A DNA stretch of 64,000 nt from Pseudomonas resinovorans NBRC 106553 (GCF_000412695.1 NC_021499.1:2976001-3040000); one strand, 5' to 3'; numbered from the stretch's first letter, positions 53,301 to 63,904 are shown. Program-made: numbers and translations. Notes: a model not told the origin generated them from the letters alone.

Positions 53301-54152
53301 TCAGGGCAAGCAGCACTCGATATTGTCAATCAGGCGTGTAGTACCGATAAATGCGGCGACGAGGATGACCAGCGATTTGTCCTGTTGGGCGGGTGCTTCA
53401 AGTGTTCGTGCTGCACGGATTTCAAGGTAATCCATCCGGAATCCGGCTCCCTCCAGCATGGTCTTGCCATCTTTGATGAGTGAGGCGTAGTCGCGCTCGC
53501 CTTGTTCGACAGCTTCCGCGATTTGCCTGATGCAGCGGTAGAGCAGGGGGGCGATGTCGCGTTCGACAGGGCTTAGATACCCATTCCGTGAGGACAGTGC
53601 CAGCCCGTCGGGCGCACGAAAAGTGGGCGCGGCGAGTATGCGAGTGGCGAAATTCAAGTCTTGGGTGAATGCCCGAATTACGGCGAGCTGTTGGTAGTCT
53701 TTCTGGCCAAACACCGCAATATCGGGTTGAACGATATTGAACAGCTTGGTCACCACAGTCGCCACGCCTTGAAAGTGCCCCGGTCGACTTTCGCCGCAGA
53801 GTCCTCCCGAAACGCCGGGAACAAGCACACTGCAGTGGTTGCTCAACCCATTCGGGTACATCTCTTTCACGCTTGGAGCGAAGAGCGCGGCGCAGCCAGC
53901 TCGGGACAGTGCCTTCTGATCTGCAGAAGGGGTTCGGGGGTAACTCTGAAGATCTTCCTGGGGACCGAACTGCATTGGATTGACGAAGAGACTGGTGACG
54001 ACGAAATCGCTTTCCCGCCGTGCCAACTCCAGTAGCGAGATGTGCCCTTCATGCAGGTTGCCCATTGTCGGTACCAACCCGATGCGTTTCTTTTGATCGC
54101 GCGCGTTCTGCAGCGCTTTGAGCAATGTCTGGATGCTGTCAGTTGTGATCAT
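53301..54152 (-). CDS. panC: Pantothenate synthetase (pantoate--beta-alanine ligase)
   Basis: 283 residues from the ATG at 54152, the usual length of PanC; a frame to 54221 adds non-family residues. PTMGNLHEGH (28-37) is the nucleotidyltransferase HxGH motif; FVNPMQFGPQEDLQSYPRT, GHFQGVATVV, VFGQKDYQQ and DGLALSSRNGYL complete the active site. It condenses pantoate and beta-alanine with ATP. panB, its usual operon partner, is absent here, and the sequence seems diverged from the Pseudomonas panC I know, so this may be a second copy. It lies downstream of acnB on the same strand, 65 bases away. Confidence 0.9.
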   Translation of the reverse strand: MITTDSIQTLLKALQNARDQKKRIGLVPTMGNLHEGHISLLELARRESDFVVTSLFVNPMQFGPQEDLQSYPRTPSADQKALSRAGCAALFAPSVKEMYPNGLSNHCSVLVPGVSGGLCGESRPGHFQGVATVVTKLFNIVQPDIAVFGQKDYQQLAVIRAFTQDLNFATRILAAPTFRAPDGLALSSRNGYLSPVERDIAPLLYRCIRQIAEAVEQGERDYASLIKDGKTMLEGAGFRMDYLEIRAARTLEAPAQQDKSLVILVAAFIGTTRLIDNIECCLP

Positions 54153-54184
54153 CGCCAGCCTGATGGAGTGTGTGGCAGGGACTT

Positions 54185-54209
54185 CTGGGCTCCCCACTCG
54201 GGAGCCCAG
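54185..54209 (-). terminator. Hairpin between acnB and panC
   Basis: CTGGGCTCCC and GGGAGCCCAG make a 10-bp perfect stem with a 5-base loop, 9 bases after the acnB stop. No T-tract; it may limit read-through into panC. Confidence 0.6.
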
Positions 54210-54217
54210 TGGAGCAA

Positions 54218-56830
54218 TCAAACCATCTCGACGGCAGGGATCCGGCGGTTTGCCGCGGCCTCCTTGTACTCGGCTATCTGGTCGAAGGATAGGTAGCGGT
54301 AGATATCGGCAGCCATGCTGTCGATGTTCTTCGCGTATTCCATGTACTCCTCGACGGTCGGCAGTTTGCCCATGATGGAGGCAACGGCCGCCAGTTCGGC
54401 GGAGGCCAGGTAGACGTTGGTGGCGTCGCCCAGGCGGTTCGGGAAGTTACGGGTGGAGGTGGAGACCACGGTGGCGCCGGTTTGTACGCGGGCCTGGTTA
54501 CCCATGCACAGGGAGCAGCCCGGCATTTCCATGCGAGCGCCGGCCTTGCCGTAGATGCCGTAGTAGCCTTCTTCGGTCAGCTGGTGCTGGTCCATCTTGG
54601 TCGGCGGAGCCAGCCACAGACGGGTCGGGATACCGCCCTTGACCTTGTCCAGCAGCTTGCCGGCGGCGCGGAAGTGACCAATGTTGGTCATGCAGGAGCC
54701 GATGAACACTTCGTCGATCTTGTCGCCGGCCACGGTGGACAGCAGGCGGGCATCGTCCGGGTCGTTCGGCGCGCAGAGCACGGGCTCTTTCACGTCGGCC
54801 AGGTCGATTTCGATGACGGCGGCGTATTCGGCGTCGGCATCACCTTGCAGCAGCTCCGGCTTGGCCAGCCAGGCTTCCATCGCCTGGGCGCGGCGCTCCA
54901 GGGTACGGGCGTCGCCGTAGCCTTCACCGATCATCCAGCGCAGCAGGGTGATGTTGGACTGCAGGTATTCGGCGATGGCCGACTCCGGCAGCTTGATGGT
55001 GCAGCCAGCGGCGGAACGCTCGGCCGAGGCGTCGGACAGCTCGAAGGCTTGCTCGACGGTCAGGTCGTTCAGACCTTCGATCTCGAGGATGCGGCCGGAG
55101 AAGATGTTCTTCTTGCCCTTCTTCTCGACGGTCAGCAGGCCAGCCTGGATGGCGTAGTAGGGGATGGCATGCACCAGGTCACGCAGGGTGATACCGGGCT
55201 GCATCTTGCCCTTGAAGCGCACCAGAACGGATTCCGGCATGTCCAGCGGCATGACGCCGGTGGCGGCGGCGAAGGCTACCAGGCCGGAACCGGCCGGGAA
55301 GGAAATGCCGATCGGGAAGCGGGTGTGGGAGTCGCCACCGGTGCCGACGGTGTCAGGCAGCAGCATGCGGTTCAGCCAGCTGTGGATGATGCCGTCGCCT
55401 ACCTTGAGCGAGACGCCGCCGCGATTACGCATGAAGTCCGGCAGGCTGTGGTGGGTGCGCACGTCCACCGGCTTGGGGTAGGCGGCGGTGTGGCAGAAGG
55501 ACTGCATCACCAGGTCGGCCGAGAAGCCGAGGCAGGCGAGGTCTTTCAGCTCGTCGCGGGTCATCGGGCCAGTGGTGTCCTGGGAACCGACGGTGGTCAT
55601 CTTCGGCTCGCAGTAGGTGCCCGGACGTACGCCCTGGCCTTCCGGCAGACCGCAGGCACGGCCGACCATCTTCTGCGCCAGGGTGAAGCCCTTGCCGCTG
55701 TCGACCGGGGATTCCGGCATCTTGAACAGGTCGGTAGAACCCAGGCCCAGTTCAGCACGGGCTTTCTCGGTCAGGCCACGGCCGATGATCAGCGGGATAC
55801 GACCGCCGGCGCGGACCTCGTCGAGCAGCACCGGGGATTTCAGCTCGAAACTGGCCAGCAGCTCCTCAGTGCCGTATTTGCAGACTTTCCCGGCATAGGG
55901 ATAGACGTCTATCAGATCGCCCATTTCCAGGTTGGCGACATCGAACTCGATGGGCAGGGCGCCGGCGTCTTCCATGGTGTTATAGAAGATCGGCGCGATC
56001 TTATTGCCGAAGCAGAAACCACCGGCGCGCTTGTTCGGCACGAAGGGGATGTCGTCGCCGAAGAACCACAGCACGGAGTTGGTGGCGGACTTGCGGGAGG
56101 AACCGGTACCGACCACGTCACCGACGTAGGCAACCGGGAAGCCCTTGGCCTTGACGGCTTCGATCTGCTTCAGCGGGCCGATGGAACCGGGTTGTTCCGG
56201 CTCGATGCCGTCACGGGCCATTTTCAGCATGGCCAGGGCGTGCAGCGGGATATCCGGGCGCGACCAGGCGTCCGGAGCGGGGGACAGGTCGTCGGTGTTG
56301 GTTTCGCCGGGGACCTTGAATACGGTCAGGGTGACTTTCTCGGCGACGGCCGGCTTGGCCTGGAACCACTCGCCTTCGGCCCAGGACTTCAGCACGGCCT
56401 GGGCGCAAGCGTTGCCCTTCTTGGCGCGCTCGGCGACGTCGTGGAAGGAGTCGAACATCAGCAGGGTGTGCTTCAGTTGCTCAGCGGCGACGGTGGCCAG
56501 TGCGGCATCGTCCAGCAGCTCGACCAAGGTGGCGATGTTGTAGCCGCCCTGCATGGTGCCCAGCAGTTCTACGGCTCGTTGTTTACCGATGATAGGAGAG
56601 CTGGATTCGCCGCGGGCTATGGCGGAAAGAAAGCTTGCCTTTATATAGGCGGCCTCGTCGACGCCCGGGGGCACGCGGTTGGCGATCAAGTCAAAGAGAA
56701 AGGCTTCCTCGAAGGCTGGCGGATTTTTCAACAGTTCCACCAGCTCTGCGGTTTGCGCGGCATCAAGTGCAAGGGGCGGCAGCCCTTCCTCGGCACGTTC
56801 CTTCACGTGTTGGACATAGGCTTCAAGCAC
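54218..56830 (-). CDS. acnB: Bifunctional aconitate hydratase 2 / 2-methylisocitrate dehydratase
   Basis: 870 residues from a GTG at 56830 (GGGAGAG site), the normal AcnB length; a frame to 56854 adds residues outside the family. HEAT-like N-terminus ([15 protein letters not shown]), then the swivel domain ([20 protein letters not shown]). Iron-sulfur cysteines are in the [16 protein letters not shown] region and in [12 protein letters not shown], and [15 protein letters not shown] is present. It interconverts citrate and isocitrate in the TCA cycle. Its N-terminus differs noticeably from the AcnB sequences I know from Pseudomonas, so it could be a paralogue. Confidence 0.93.
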   Translation of the reverse strand: MLEAYVQHVKERAEEGLPPLALDAAQTAELVELLKNPPAFEEAFLFDLIANRVPPGVDEAAYIKASFLSAIARGESSSPIIGKQRAVELLGTMQGGYNIATLVELLDDAALATVAAEQLKHTLLMFDSFHDVAERAKKGNACAQAVLKSWAEGEWFQAKPAVAEKVTLTVFKVPGETNTDDLSPAPDAWSRPDIPLHALAMLKMARDGIEPEQPGSIGPLKQIEAVKAKGFPVAYVGDVVGTGSSRKSATNSVLWFFGDDIPFVPNKRAGGFCFGNKIAPIFYNTMEDAGALPIEFDVANLEMGDLIDVYPYAGKVCKYGTEELLASFELKSPVLLDEVRAGGRIPLIIGRGLTEKARAELGLGSTDLFKMPESPVDSGKGFTLAQKMVGRACGLPEGQGVRPGTYCEPKMTTVGSQDTTGPMTRDELKDLACLGFSADLVMQSFCHTAAYPKPVDVRTHHSLPDFMRNRGGVSLKVGDGIIHSWLNRMLLPDTVGTGGDSHTRFPIGISFPAGSGLVAFAAATGVMPLDMPESVLVRFKGKMQPGITLRDLVHAIPYYAIQAGLLTVEKKGKKNIFSGRILEIEGLNDLTVEQAFELSDASAERSAAGCTIKLPESAIAEYLQSNITLLRWMIGEGYGDARTLERRAQAMEAWLAKPELLQGDADAEYAAVIEIDLADVKEPVLCAPNDPDDARLLSTVAGDKIDEVFIGSCMTNIGHFRAAGKLLDKVKGGIPTRLWLAPPTKMDQHQLTEEGYYGIYGKAGARMEMPGCSLCMGNQARVQTGATVVSTSTRNFPNRLGDATNVYLASAELAAVASIMGKLPTVEEYMEYAKNIDSMAADIYRYLSFDQIAEYKEAAANRRIPAVEMV

Positions 56831-57131
56831 TGCGATCTCTCCCGTAGGACACAAATAAAAAGTAGGGCAGGGACGGCCATCGAGGATGACGACTCAGCGG
56901 GCCGCCATGGGAACCTGCACCTACGAAAGGTGTGCGACGCCCACCGCAGATGGGTTTCAGCAGGTCGTCGGCAAGCAAGAGAAAAATAACAATATTTCAG
57001 TTATTCAACAACTGACATGTTGACATTTCCTTGCCGGAACACAAAAGTTAGGCCGCTGGCGCCTTCGTGCGCCGCTGTGTGCCTGGCCTTCGGCCAGCGG
57101 CGATACGCCACCGTCATTTGAGAGAAATCAC

Positions 57132-57881
57132 ATGAAAGTACTGGTCGCGGTAAAACGCGTGGTCGATTTCAACGTCAAGGTCCGCGTCAAGGCGGACCAA
57201 TCCGGCGTCGATCTCGCCAACGTGAAAATGGCCCTGAACCCCTTCTGCGAGATTGCCGTGGAAGAGGCCGTGCGCCTTAAGGAACAAGGCATCGCCACGG
57301 AAGTGGTGGTGGTGACCGTGGGAACCAGCGGTGCTCAGGAGCAGCTGCGCACTGCCCTGGCCCTGGGCGCTGATCGCGCCATCCTGGTCGAGTCCTTTGA
57401 GGAGCTGAACTCCCTGGCCGTAGCCAAGCTGCTGAAGGCTGTGGTCGACAAGGAGCAGCCGCAACTGGTCATCCTCGGCAAGCAGGCCATCGATAGCGAC
57501 AACAACCAGACCGGCCAGATGCTGGGCGCCCTGACCGGCTACGCCCAAGGCACCTTCGCCTCCAAGGTCGAGGTTGCTGGCGACAAGGTCAACGTCACCC
57601 GCGAGATCGACGGCGGTCTGCAGACCGTCGCGCTGAATCTGCCGGCGATCGTCACCACCGACCTGCGCCTGAACGAGCCGCGCTACGCGTCGCTGCCGAA
57701 CATCATGAAAGCCAAGAAGAAGCCGCTGGACGTAGTTACCCCGGACGCCCTGGGTGTTTCCACCGCTTCCACCGTCAAGACCCTGAAAGTCGAAGCACCG
57801 GCCGCCCGCCAGGCTGGTATCAAGGTCAAGTCCGTGGCTGAACTGGTCGAAAAACTGAAGAACGAGGCGAAGGTAATCTGA
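57132..57881 (+). CDS. etfB: Electron transfer flavoprotein, beta subunit
   Basis: 249 residues. [73 protein letters not shown] and the signature [19 protein letters not shown] are those of EtfB. It binds AMP and passes electrons from acyl-CoA dehydrogenases to ETF-quinone oxidoreductase. It is divergent from acnB; the 301-base gap contains no gene but an AT-rich stretch with TTGACA near 57018. The stop overlaps the etfA start (TGATG). Confidence 0.95.
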   Translation: MKVLVAVKRVVDFNVKVRVKADQSGVDLANVKMALNPFCEIAVEEAVRLKEQGIATEVVVVTVGTSGAQEQLRTALALGADRAILVESFEELNSLAVAKLLKAVVDKEQPQLVILGKQAIDSDNNQTGQMLGALTGYAQGTFASKVEVAGDKVNVTREIDGGLQTVALNLPAIVTTDLRLNEPRYASLPNIMKAKKKPLDVVTPDALGVSTASTVKTLKVEAPAARQAGIKVKSVAELVEKLKNEAKVI

Positions 57882-58825
57882 TGGCTATCCTGGTTATCGC
57901 TGAACACACCAACGCCGCGCTGGCTGCCGCCACCCTGAACACCGTGGCTGCTGCCGCCAAGATCGGTGGTGATATCCACGTGCTGGTTGCCGGCGCCAAC
58001 GCCGCTGCCGCTGCCGAAGCCGCTGCCAAGATCGCTGGCGTAGCCAAGGTCCTGGTTGCCGACAACGCCGCTTACGCTCACCAGCTGCCGGAAAACGTCG
58101 CTCCGCTGATCGCGCTGCTTGTAAAAGAGCAGGGGGACAAGGGCTACAGCCACATCCTGGCTGCTGCCACCAGCAACGGCAAGAACATCCTGCCGCGCGT
58201 TGCCGCCTTGCTGGATGTCGATCAGATCTCCGAGATCATCGCCGTTGAAAGCGCCGACACCTTCAAGCGTCCGATCTATGCCGGTAACGCCATCGCTACC
58301 GTGCAGTCCTCGGCTTCCGTGAAAGTGATCACCGTGCGTTCCACCGGTTTCGACTCGGTTGCTGCCGAAGGCGGCTCCGCTGCCGTTGAAGCCGTGAGCG
58401 GCTCGGCTGACGCAGGCAAGTCCGCCTTCGTGGGTGAAGAACTGGCCAAGTCCGATCGCCCGGAACTGACCGCTGCCAAGATCGTCGTTTCCGGCGGCCG
58501 CGGCATGCAGAACGGCGACAACTTCAAGCTGCTCTATAGCCTGGCCGACAAGCTCGGCGCAGGTGTCGGCGCTTCCCGTGCCGCCGTCGACGCCGGTTTC
58601 GTACCGAATGACATGCAGGTCGGTCAGACCGGCAAGATCGTTGCCCCGCAGCTGTACATCGCCGTGGGCATCTCTGGTGCCATCCAGCACCTGGCCGGTA
58701 TGAAGGACTCCAAGGTCATCGTCGCGATCAACAAGGACGAAGAAGCCCCGATTTTCCAGGTGGCTGACTACGGCCTGGTGGCTGATCTGTTCGAGGCGGT
58801 GCCGGAGCTAGAAGGCGTGGTCTGA
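57881..58825 (+). CDS. etfA: Electron transfer flavoprotein, alpha subunit
   Basis: 314 residues. [20 protein letters not shown] start; C-terminal FAD domain with [60 protein letters not shown] and [20 protein letters not shown]. Binds the FAD of the heterodimer. Translationally coupled to etfB by a one-base overlap. Confidence 0.95.
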   Translation: MAILVIAEHTNAALAAATLNTVAAAAKIGGDIHVLVAGANAAAAAEAAAKIAGVAKVLVADNAAYAHQLPENVAPLIALLVKEQGDKGYSHILAAATSNGKNILPRVAALLDVDQISEIIAVESADTFKRPIYAGNAIATVQSSASVKVITVRSTGFDSVAAEGGSAAVEAVSGSADAGKSAFVGEELAKSDRPELTAAKIVVSGGRGMQNGDNFKLLYSLADKLGAGVGASRAAVDAGFVPNDMQVGQTGKIVAPQLYIAVGISGAIQHLAGMKDSKVIVAINKDEEAPIFQVADYGLVADLFEAVPELEGVV

Positions 58826-58831
58826 GGCGAG

Positions 58832-58865
58832 CGCCGGCAGGCGGTCGAAGAGCTGTCTGCCGGCG
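58832..58865 (+). terminator. Hairpin after etfA
   Basis: CGCCGGCAG and CTGCCGGCG form a 9-bp perfect stem with a 16-base loop right after the etfA stop and before the next gene. No T-tract. Confidence 0.5.
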
Positions 58866-58895
58866 AGCTTGGCTTCGCAAAACAGGTGATGCCTC

Positions 58896-59720
58896 ATGGC
58901 ACGAGTCAATGAAGAGCTGGCGGCGCTCAACTGGGGGCAGTTCAGCCCGCTGGCTGACCCGACCCGCCGCGCGATTTTCACCCGCCTGATGGAGCACCCT
59001 GCAGCCGTCAAGGTGCTTGCGGCGGAAATGCCGATCTCCCAGCCAGCCATCTCTCAGCATCTGAAGGTACTCAAGGAAGCCAACCTTATTCTCGACCAGC
59101 GCCAGGGCCGATATCGATTGTATTCGGCCAATCCCCAGGCACTGGAGGCTCTTTCCTTGCAGTTCGGCCAGTTGCGCGACTACCTGCTGGAGGATGGCGA
59201 ACCGCAAGGCGCCACGCCAGGAGAATTCGATTCAGTGGATCGCGCCATGCAACAGTGGGCGCGGCTATGGCCGGAGCACGATCCGCTGAGCGTCGGACTG
59301 ATTGTGCGCTTACGCTTGGTAGCTCGGCATCTGGAGCGGCTGTCTGAGCTGACTGCCTCACGCCACCACCTTAACGTCGTGCAGGTGCTGCTACTGGCCA
59401 CCCTGGACCGCATCGAGCCGCCTCATGAGAGCACCCTTACTGAGCTGTCAAAGGTCAGTTTCATGTCGCTACCGGCCACCGCACGCTACCTCGACCAGAC
59501 TGAGAAGCGCGGCCTTATTAGCCGCAGGCCGGACGAGAATGACGCTCGTTCTAACCTGATTCGCATCACTGAAAAAGGGCGCGAGGTGCTGCACAAGATC
59601 ATGAACTCGCAGCGCCAGCACGAACATGCGCCGGTGTACAAGATGGCGGGAGACGACCAACTGCGTCTTGCCAGGATGCTGCGCTCGCTAATGCGCGATC
59701 TGGGTGATATCCAGGGGTGA
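58896..59720 (+). CDS. Double-HTH regulator: ArsR-type fused to MarR-type
   Basis: 274 residues. Residues about 15-85 form an ArsR-type winged helix (SPLADPTRRAIFTRLMEHPA; ISQPAISQHLKVLKEANLIL; RQGRYRLY). Residues about 125-265 form a MarR-type domain (STLTELSKVSFMSLPATARY; RPDENDARSNLIRITEKGRE). The metal-binding cysteines of ArsR sensors are absent from the first domain. Two DNA-binding domains in one chain would let it bridge two site types. It follows etfA by 70 bases and may regulate the dioxygenase/MFS operon or etfBA. Confidence 0.85.
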   Translation: MARVNEELAALNWGQFSPLADPTRRAIFTRLMEHPAAVKVLAAEMPISQPAISQHLKVLKEANLILDQRQGRYRLYSANPQALEALSLQFGQLRDYLLEDGEPQGATPGEFDSVDRAMQQWARLWPEHDPLSVGLIVRLRLVARHLERLSELTASRHHLNVVQVLLLATLDRIEPPHESTLTELSKVSFMSLPATARYLDQTEKRGLISRRPDENDARSNLIRITEKGREVLHKIMNSQRQHEHAPVYKMAGDDQLRLARMLRSLMRDLGDIQG

Positions 59721-59724
59721 GGTG

Positions 59725-59750
59725 GGGCACCCCCCCGTCGAGGGGTGCCC
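59725..59750. terminator. Bidirectional terminator between convergent genes
   Basis: GGGCACCCC and GGGGTGCCC, 9-bp perfect stem with an 8-base loop, occupy nearly the whole 36-base gap between the ArsR-MarR gene and the dioxygenase gene. Confidence 0.7.
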
Positions 59751-59756
59751 TACGCG

Positions 59757-60668
59757 TCAGGCGACTTGATCGGTTTCCAGCGCTCGGCCCATCTGCGTGT
59801 CGCCGCCAATAGTGGTGCGGTGTACCAGGCGCCGGTCACCCAAGGGATAACCAAGCGCAGAGTGCAAGGTACGCCAGTTGTCCCACAGCACCATATCGTC
59901 CGGCTCCCAGCGGTGTACGTAGCAGAAGGTCCGGCTGGTAACGTGGGCGACTAGTTCTTCGAGCAGAGCGTGACTTTCCGAGGTGTCCATGTCGACCACC
60001 CTTTGCAGGTGCAGTGGGCTTAGGTTCAGTACCTTGCGACCACTAACTGGGTGACGCCATACCAGAGGGTGAGCCACTGGTGGGAAGGCGGGGAAGTTTC
60101 TGTCGCCCTTGACCTGCATGCGCAGCTGCGAGTCTCGTCCGTAGGGCGCATCGAGCAGCGATGTGCAGAAGCGGTATTCCACTTCCAGGTGCTCGATGCG
60201 CTGTTTCATCGCCTCCGGCAGTGCTGAGTAGGCGGCGATGGTATCGATCCAGGCAGTTTCTCCTCCATGCTGTGGAGTTTCCACGGCACGCAGCATGGCG
60301 CCGTGGTTGGGGCGGTTGGTGAATATCAGGTCGGAATGCCAGGGGATGAAGCCGACGAAGGGCCTGTCCGGCGCCGATTCACGGTAGTACACACTGAGCC
60401 TGGCTTGGGCGTCGCTATCGAGCACCATCAGCTCCGGATATTGGCTTTCGGTCACCAGATTCTTGACTGGGTGCACGTCCAGTTCACCGAAGCAGCGACT
60501 GAGGCTGAGTTGCTGCTCCGGACTTTTGCCCATGCTCTTGAAAACAACTATGCCGGAGTCGATCCAGGCTTTTTGAAGTTGTTGCGCGACGTGCGTCGGA
60601 ATGGGGTGAGTCAGGTCGAGTTCACTGCATTGCACTCCAATACCGCCGGCCAGGCTGGATATTTTCAT
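59757..60668 (-). CDS. TauD/TfdA-family 2-oxoglutarate-dependent dioxygenase
   Basis: 303 residues. Iron ligands: His111 and Asp113 in WHSDLIF, distal His269 in NWRTLHSALG; Arg284 in VHRTTIGG for 2-oxoglutarate. GIVVFKSMGKSPEQQLSLSR and GELDVHPVKN are typical of the N-terminus. Family members hydroxylate small sulfonates, aryloxyacids or biosynthetic intermediates. Second gene of a minus-strand pair with the MFS exporter (98-base AT-rich gap). An aromatic/amino acid-derived substrate would fit the adenylating enzyme nearby, but this is inference. Confidence 0.88.
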   Translation of the reverse strand: MKISSLAGGIGVQCSELDLTHPIPTHVAQQLQKAWIDSGIVVFKSMGKSPEQQLSLSRCFGELDVHPVKNLVTESQYPELMVLDSDAQARLSVYYRESAPDRPFVGFIPWHSDLIFTNRPNHGAMLRAVETPQHGGETAWIDTIAAYSALPEAMKQRIEHLEVEYRFCTSLLDAPYGRDSQLRMQVKGDRNFPAFPPVAHPLVWRHPVSGRKVLNLSPLHLQRVVDMDTSESHALLEELVAHVTSRTFCYVHRWEPDDMVLWDNWRTLHSALGYPLGDRRLVHRTTIGGDTQMGRALETDQVA

Positions 60669-60766
60669 CGTTATTATCTCTTGGTTTGAAATGTTTATAT
60701 TTGGAGCATTTCGTTGGAGTTTGAGATGTTCTTGAAATAAATCTTTAGTTCTTCGTCATGCAGCCT

Positions 60767-62365
60767 TCATCGAAGCGCTTCGGGCACATTCGCGGGTTGA
60801 TGAGGGGTGTTGTTCGCCTGCACTGGACGACGCTGCAGGCGCAAACTGAGTAGCAGCATCAGTACCAGCACTGCGACCAGCGAGCCGGTTACCCAAGGGA
60901 TGGCCGAGGCCAGTCCGTCCAACCTGCCGGCTAGAAGCAGTTCACTGGCATCGACGCCAAGTTTCTGCAGTTGAGCGCTAAGTTCCGGGCTCGGCGTGGT
61001 CTGATCAATACGCGCCAATTGGCCAAGCAACTCGGGGCTGGCGCCAATCTGGCTGGCGCGCTCCTGGATCGACTGCTGGGCGATCAGGGTCACCGCGCTG
61101 CCAAACACGCCGAGGCCGAAGGTGGCGCCGGCGGGCGAGCCGAAGTCCTTCATCATGGTGAACAAACCGCTGCCCGCGGCCAGCTTGGCGCGTGGCACTG
61201 CGCTCATCATCAGTTTCATCAGCGCCGGTGTCTTCATGCCGTTGGCGAAACCGATCAGTACGACAATGCCGGCGATCATCCACAGCGGCGTACTCAGTCG
61301 GATAGTGCTTATCGTCAGCATGCCCAGCAGGATGGCGAACATAGACACCACCACGATGCGTCGGCAGTCGTACTTGTCGGCCAGGCGCCCGGCTATTGGG
61401 GCGGAGATCATCGAGCAGCCGTACACGCACATGTTGATGAAGCCCACCTGGGAGGCGCTACCACCCGGGCGCTCGCTGATGAAGAAGGCCAGCGAATAGG
61501 TGAGGCCGGCCAGGCACATGACACTCAGCAGGTAAAGTCCGGCGGGCAGGGTGAAGGCGGGGTTGCGCAGGATGCCAATGTCGATCACTGGGTCGGCCAC
61601 GCGTTGTTCCAGCTTCCACAGCAACAGCGCGGCGACCACGCCAATGACGAGAGCTGCGAGAGTGTAGGGCGAGGTCGGGCCGAGCTTACTGGCGGCGGTG
61701 GGGATTGACAGCAGGCCGCCGAGAGCCAGGAAAAGCAACAGCGAGCCGCCCAGATCGTAGCCACGGCGCTGGCCGAGTACGGTGGTTTCCGGCACCAGGG
61801 CGGCAATTAGCAGCAGGCCGACGACGCCCAGCAGGCCGCTTAGCCAATAGATGATCTGCCAACCGAAAGCGTCCACCAGCAGGCCGCCGAGCAGGGCGCC
61901 GGTGGTGGCGCCAAGGCTCATGGCAGCGGTGAAAATACCAAGCGCCATGCCGCGCCGCTCATCGGGAAAGAGAAAGCCGATATAGGCCAGCACTACGGGA
62001 ATGATGCAGGCCACGCCCACCCCCTGTAGCAGCCGCGCAGCCAGGAGGAGCTCGAAGGTGGGTGAGACTGCCGCGGCGAATTCGGAAGCGGAGAACACCA
62101 CAAGGCCGATCATCAGCATCTTCTTGCGGCCAATGGCGTCGGCCAGGCGCCCCATGATCGGCGAGCAGGTGGTGGATGCGACGAAGAACACCAGAATGAT
62201 CAACGCCGATGAATTCATCGAAACGCCGTAGTGTCGGACGATGCTAGGCAGCGCCGGGGCCTGGAAAGTCATCGCTTCGATGGTGACGAAGGTACTGAAC
62301 AACAGTACCGCGTAGATGCGCCAGGCAATACGTGGGGACATGTGTTCTTGTTGTAATACTGTCAT
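60767..62365 (-). CDS. MFS drug exporter, DHA2 (14-helix) family
   Basis: 532 residues from the ATG at 62365 with a GGAGAG site. FVTIEAMTFQAPALPSIVRH, GRLADAIGRKKMLMIGLVVF (loop 2-3 motif), LLAARLLQGVGVACIIPVVL, GMALGIFTAAMSLGATTGAL and GWQIIYWLSGLLGVVGLLLI are those of EmrB/QacA-type proton antiporters. Likely exports a toxic compound or the product of the local pathway. It is divergent from the LuxE-like gene; the 198-base gap is AT-rich. Confidence 0.92.
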   Translation of the reverse strand: MTVLQQEHMSPRIAWRIYAVLLFSTFVTIEAMTFQAPALPSIVRHYGVSMNSSALIILVFFVASTTCSPIMGRLADAIGRKKMLMIGLVVFSASEFAAAVSPTFELLLAARLLQGVGVACIIPVVLAYIGFLFPDERRGMALGIFTAAMSLGATTGALLGGLLVDAFGWQIIYWLSGLLGVVGLLLIAALVPETTVLGQRRGYDLGGSLLLFLALGGLLSIPTAASKLGPTSPYTLAALVIGVVAALLLWKLEQRVADPVIDIGILRNPAFTLPAGLYLLSVMCLAGLTYSLAFFISERPGGSASQVGFINMCVYGCSMISAPIAGRLADKYDCRRIVVVSMFAILLGMLTISTIRLSTPLWMIAGIVVLIGFANGMKTPALMKLMMSAVPRAKLAAGSGLFTMMKDFGSPAGATFGLGVFGSAVTLIAQQSIQERASQIGASPELLGQLARIDQTTPSPELSAQLQKLGVDASELLLAGRLDGLASAIPWVTGSLVAVLVLMLLLSLRLQRRPVQANNTPHQPANVPEALR

Positions 62366-62563
62366 TCGAACTCTCCGGATTCATCGATAGCGGAACTTAT
62401 TGTTGTGGTTTCGGAGACTAAAGCGATTCTTCTGTGCTTGCTCGTGATTCATATAAGTTTGTACTTATTTGATTTTGCTTGAGTGCGCTTTCTATTAGCG
62501 AATAACGTGAGGTCACTCGATGAGTTACTTAACTGCGTTAATTAAGTGCCGGAGCAAAGCAAC

Positions 62564-63904
62564 ATGTCACCAAAGCGTAAATTTCTGCTGGACCTGATCG
62601 ACAAGCCGGATGAGGCGTTCAATATATGCGAGAGCGAACTTGGCCCCCTGCGCTTGGCCGCCGCCCAGGAGCTGTTCGAAGAGCGCGTGCAACAGATTCC
62701 CCTGCTTAAACACCGCGCCGAGGAGGCCGGCATCAGTCGAATCGAAAGGTACGAAGACTTGGTGCCGCTGCTGTTCGCCCACACTACCTACAAGTCCTAT
62801 CCGGCGTCCTTCGTCGAGAAAGGTCAGTGGGAGCGGCTGCTCAAGTGGCTCGATGCGCTATCGGTACCGGACCTGTCCGGGGTCGACATGAGCGGAGTCA
62901 GTAACGTCGACGAGTGGCTGGACCGGCTCTGGGCAGCCGATCACCGGGTCCTGGCCACAAGTGGTTCGAGCGGCAAGTGCTCGTTCCTCAACCATACCGC
63001 CGGTGATCAGGACAACAAGCGTCGTCACTTCAAATACGCTGCCGCCTGGCCGGTACAGGCGGCCAGCAAGGACCGGCCGGTGTTCTGGATGGGCCAGGTC
63101 AAAGGCCCTAACAGTGCGGTGGAAGCTGGCCAGTTCGCCATGGCGAACTGGGGGCGGGAGGGCGCTATCTTCACCCTGACCCAAGAGCCGTTGCGCATTT
63201 CTGAAGTGAGCCGCATGGCCGCGATGCGCAAGCGGATGGCCGACGGCTCGGCGACTCCAGAGGAAATCGCCGCATTCGAGACCGAATCCGCAGTCAAGGG
63301 CGCTCGAGGAAACGAGGAGATGCGCACCTTTGCGGACCAGGTGCTCGATCATCGCCATGAGCCAATCTACCTGATTGGTTTCTGGGCCCAGCACCTGGCA
63401 ATCATCGAGCGCGCCCGCGAGCGCGGCATCGCCGATGGCGACTTTCATCCCAACAGCATTATCGGCGCTGGTGGCGGGGTGAAGGGTATACCGCTTCCGC
63501 CGGACTACAAGGAGCGTGTCAACACCTTCTACGGCAATGTGCTGCGCCCCGGTCTGTATGCCATGACCGAGCTGTCGCAGCCAATGCCGCGCTGCGAGAG
63601 AGGGCACTACCACATTCCACCGGGTCTGATCGTTCTGCTGCTGGACGACAGCGGCGAGAAGCTGCTCGATCCCGTTGGCCTGCAGAGCGGTCGCTTCGCT
63701 TTCCTCGACCTTGCCTACGAGGGGCGCTGGGGCGGATTGATCACGGGTGACAAGGTCACCGTGGATTTTGCTTCGAAGTGCGAATGTGGCCGCCACGGGC
63801 CGGTCATCCACGACTCCATCACCCGGTACACCCAGCTTGGTCAGGAAGACAACATCGGCTGTGCCGGGACCATAGACGCTTACATCCGGGGTGCCATCGC
63901 ATGA
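62564..63904 (+). CDS. LuxE/PaaK-like acyl-adenylating enzyme
   Basis: 446 residues from the ATG at 62564; a GTG at 62546 would add six. ATSGSSGKCSFLNHT (131-145) is the nucleotide loop of the ANL/LuxE type, with NSIIGAGGGVKG and YAMTELSQPMPRCERGHYH downstream. The C-terminal CECGRHGP is a Cys pair seen in LuxE/PaaK relatives. The enzyme probably activates a carboxylic acid as acyl-adenylate. It overlaps the next gene by ATGA. A LuxE partner plus a reductase would yield an aldehyde. Confidence 0.8.
   Translation: MSPKRKFLLDLIDKPDEAFNICESELGPLRLAAAQELFEERVQQIPLLKHRAEEAGISRIERYEDLVPLLFAHTTYKSYPASFVEKGQWERLLKWLDALSVPDLSGVDMSGVSNVDEWLDRLWAADHRVLATSGSSGKCSFLNHTAGDQDNKRRHFKYAAAWPVQAASKDRPVFWMGQVKGPNSAVEAGQFAMANWGREGAIFTLTQEPLRISEVSRMAAMRKRMADGSATPEEIAAFETESAVKGARGNEEMRTFADQVLDHRHEPIYLIGFWAQHLAIIERARERGIADGDFHPNSIIGAGGGVKGIPLPPDYKERVNTFYGNVLRPGLYAMTELSQPMPRCERGHYHIPPGLIVLLLDDSGEKLLDPVGLQSGRFAFLDLAYEGRWGGLITGDKVTVDFASKCECGRHGPVIHDSITRYTQLGQEDNIGCAGTIDAYIRGAIA

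Noticed and set aside
49284..54152. Functional link between the SIR2 NADase candidate and the neighbouring panC
   Set aside because: Both touch cofactor metabolism, but panC is on the opposite strand beyond a palindromic repeat and belongs with acnB; adjacency is probably coincidence.
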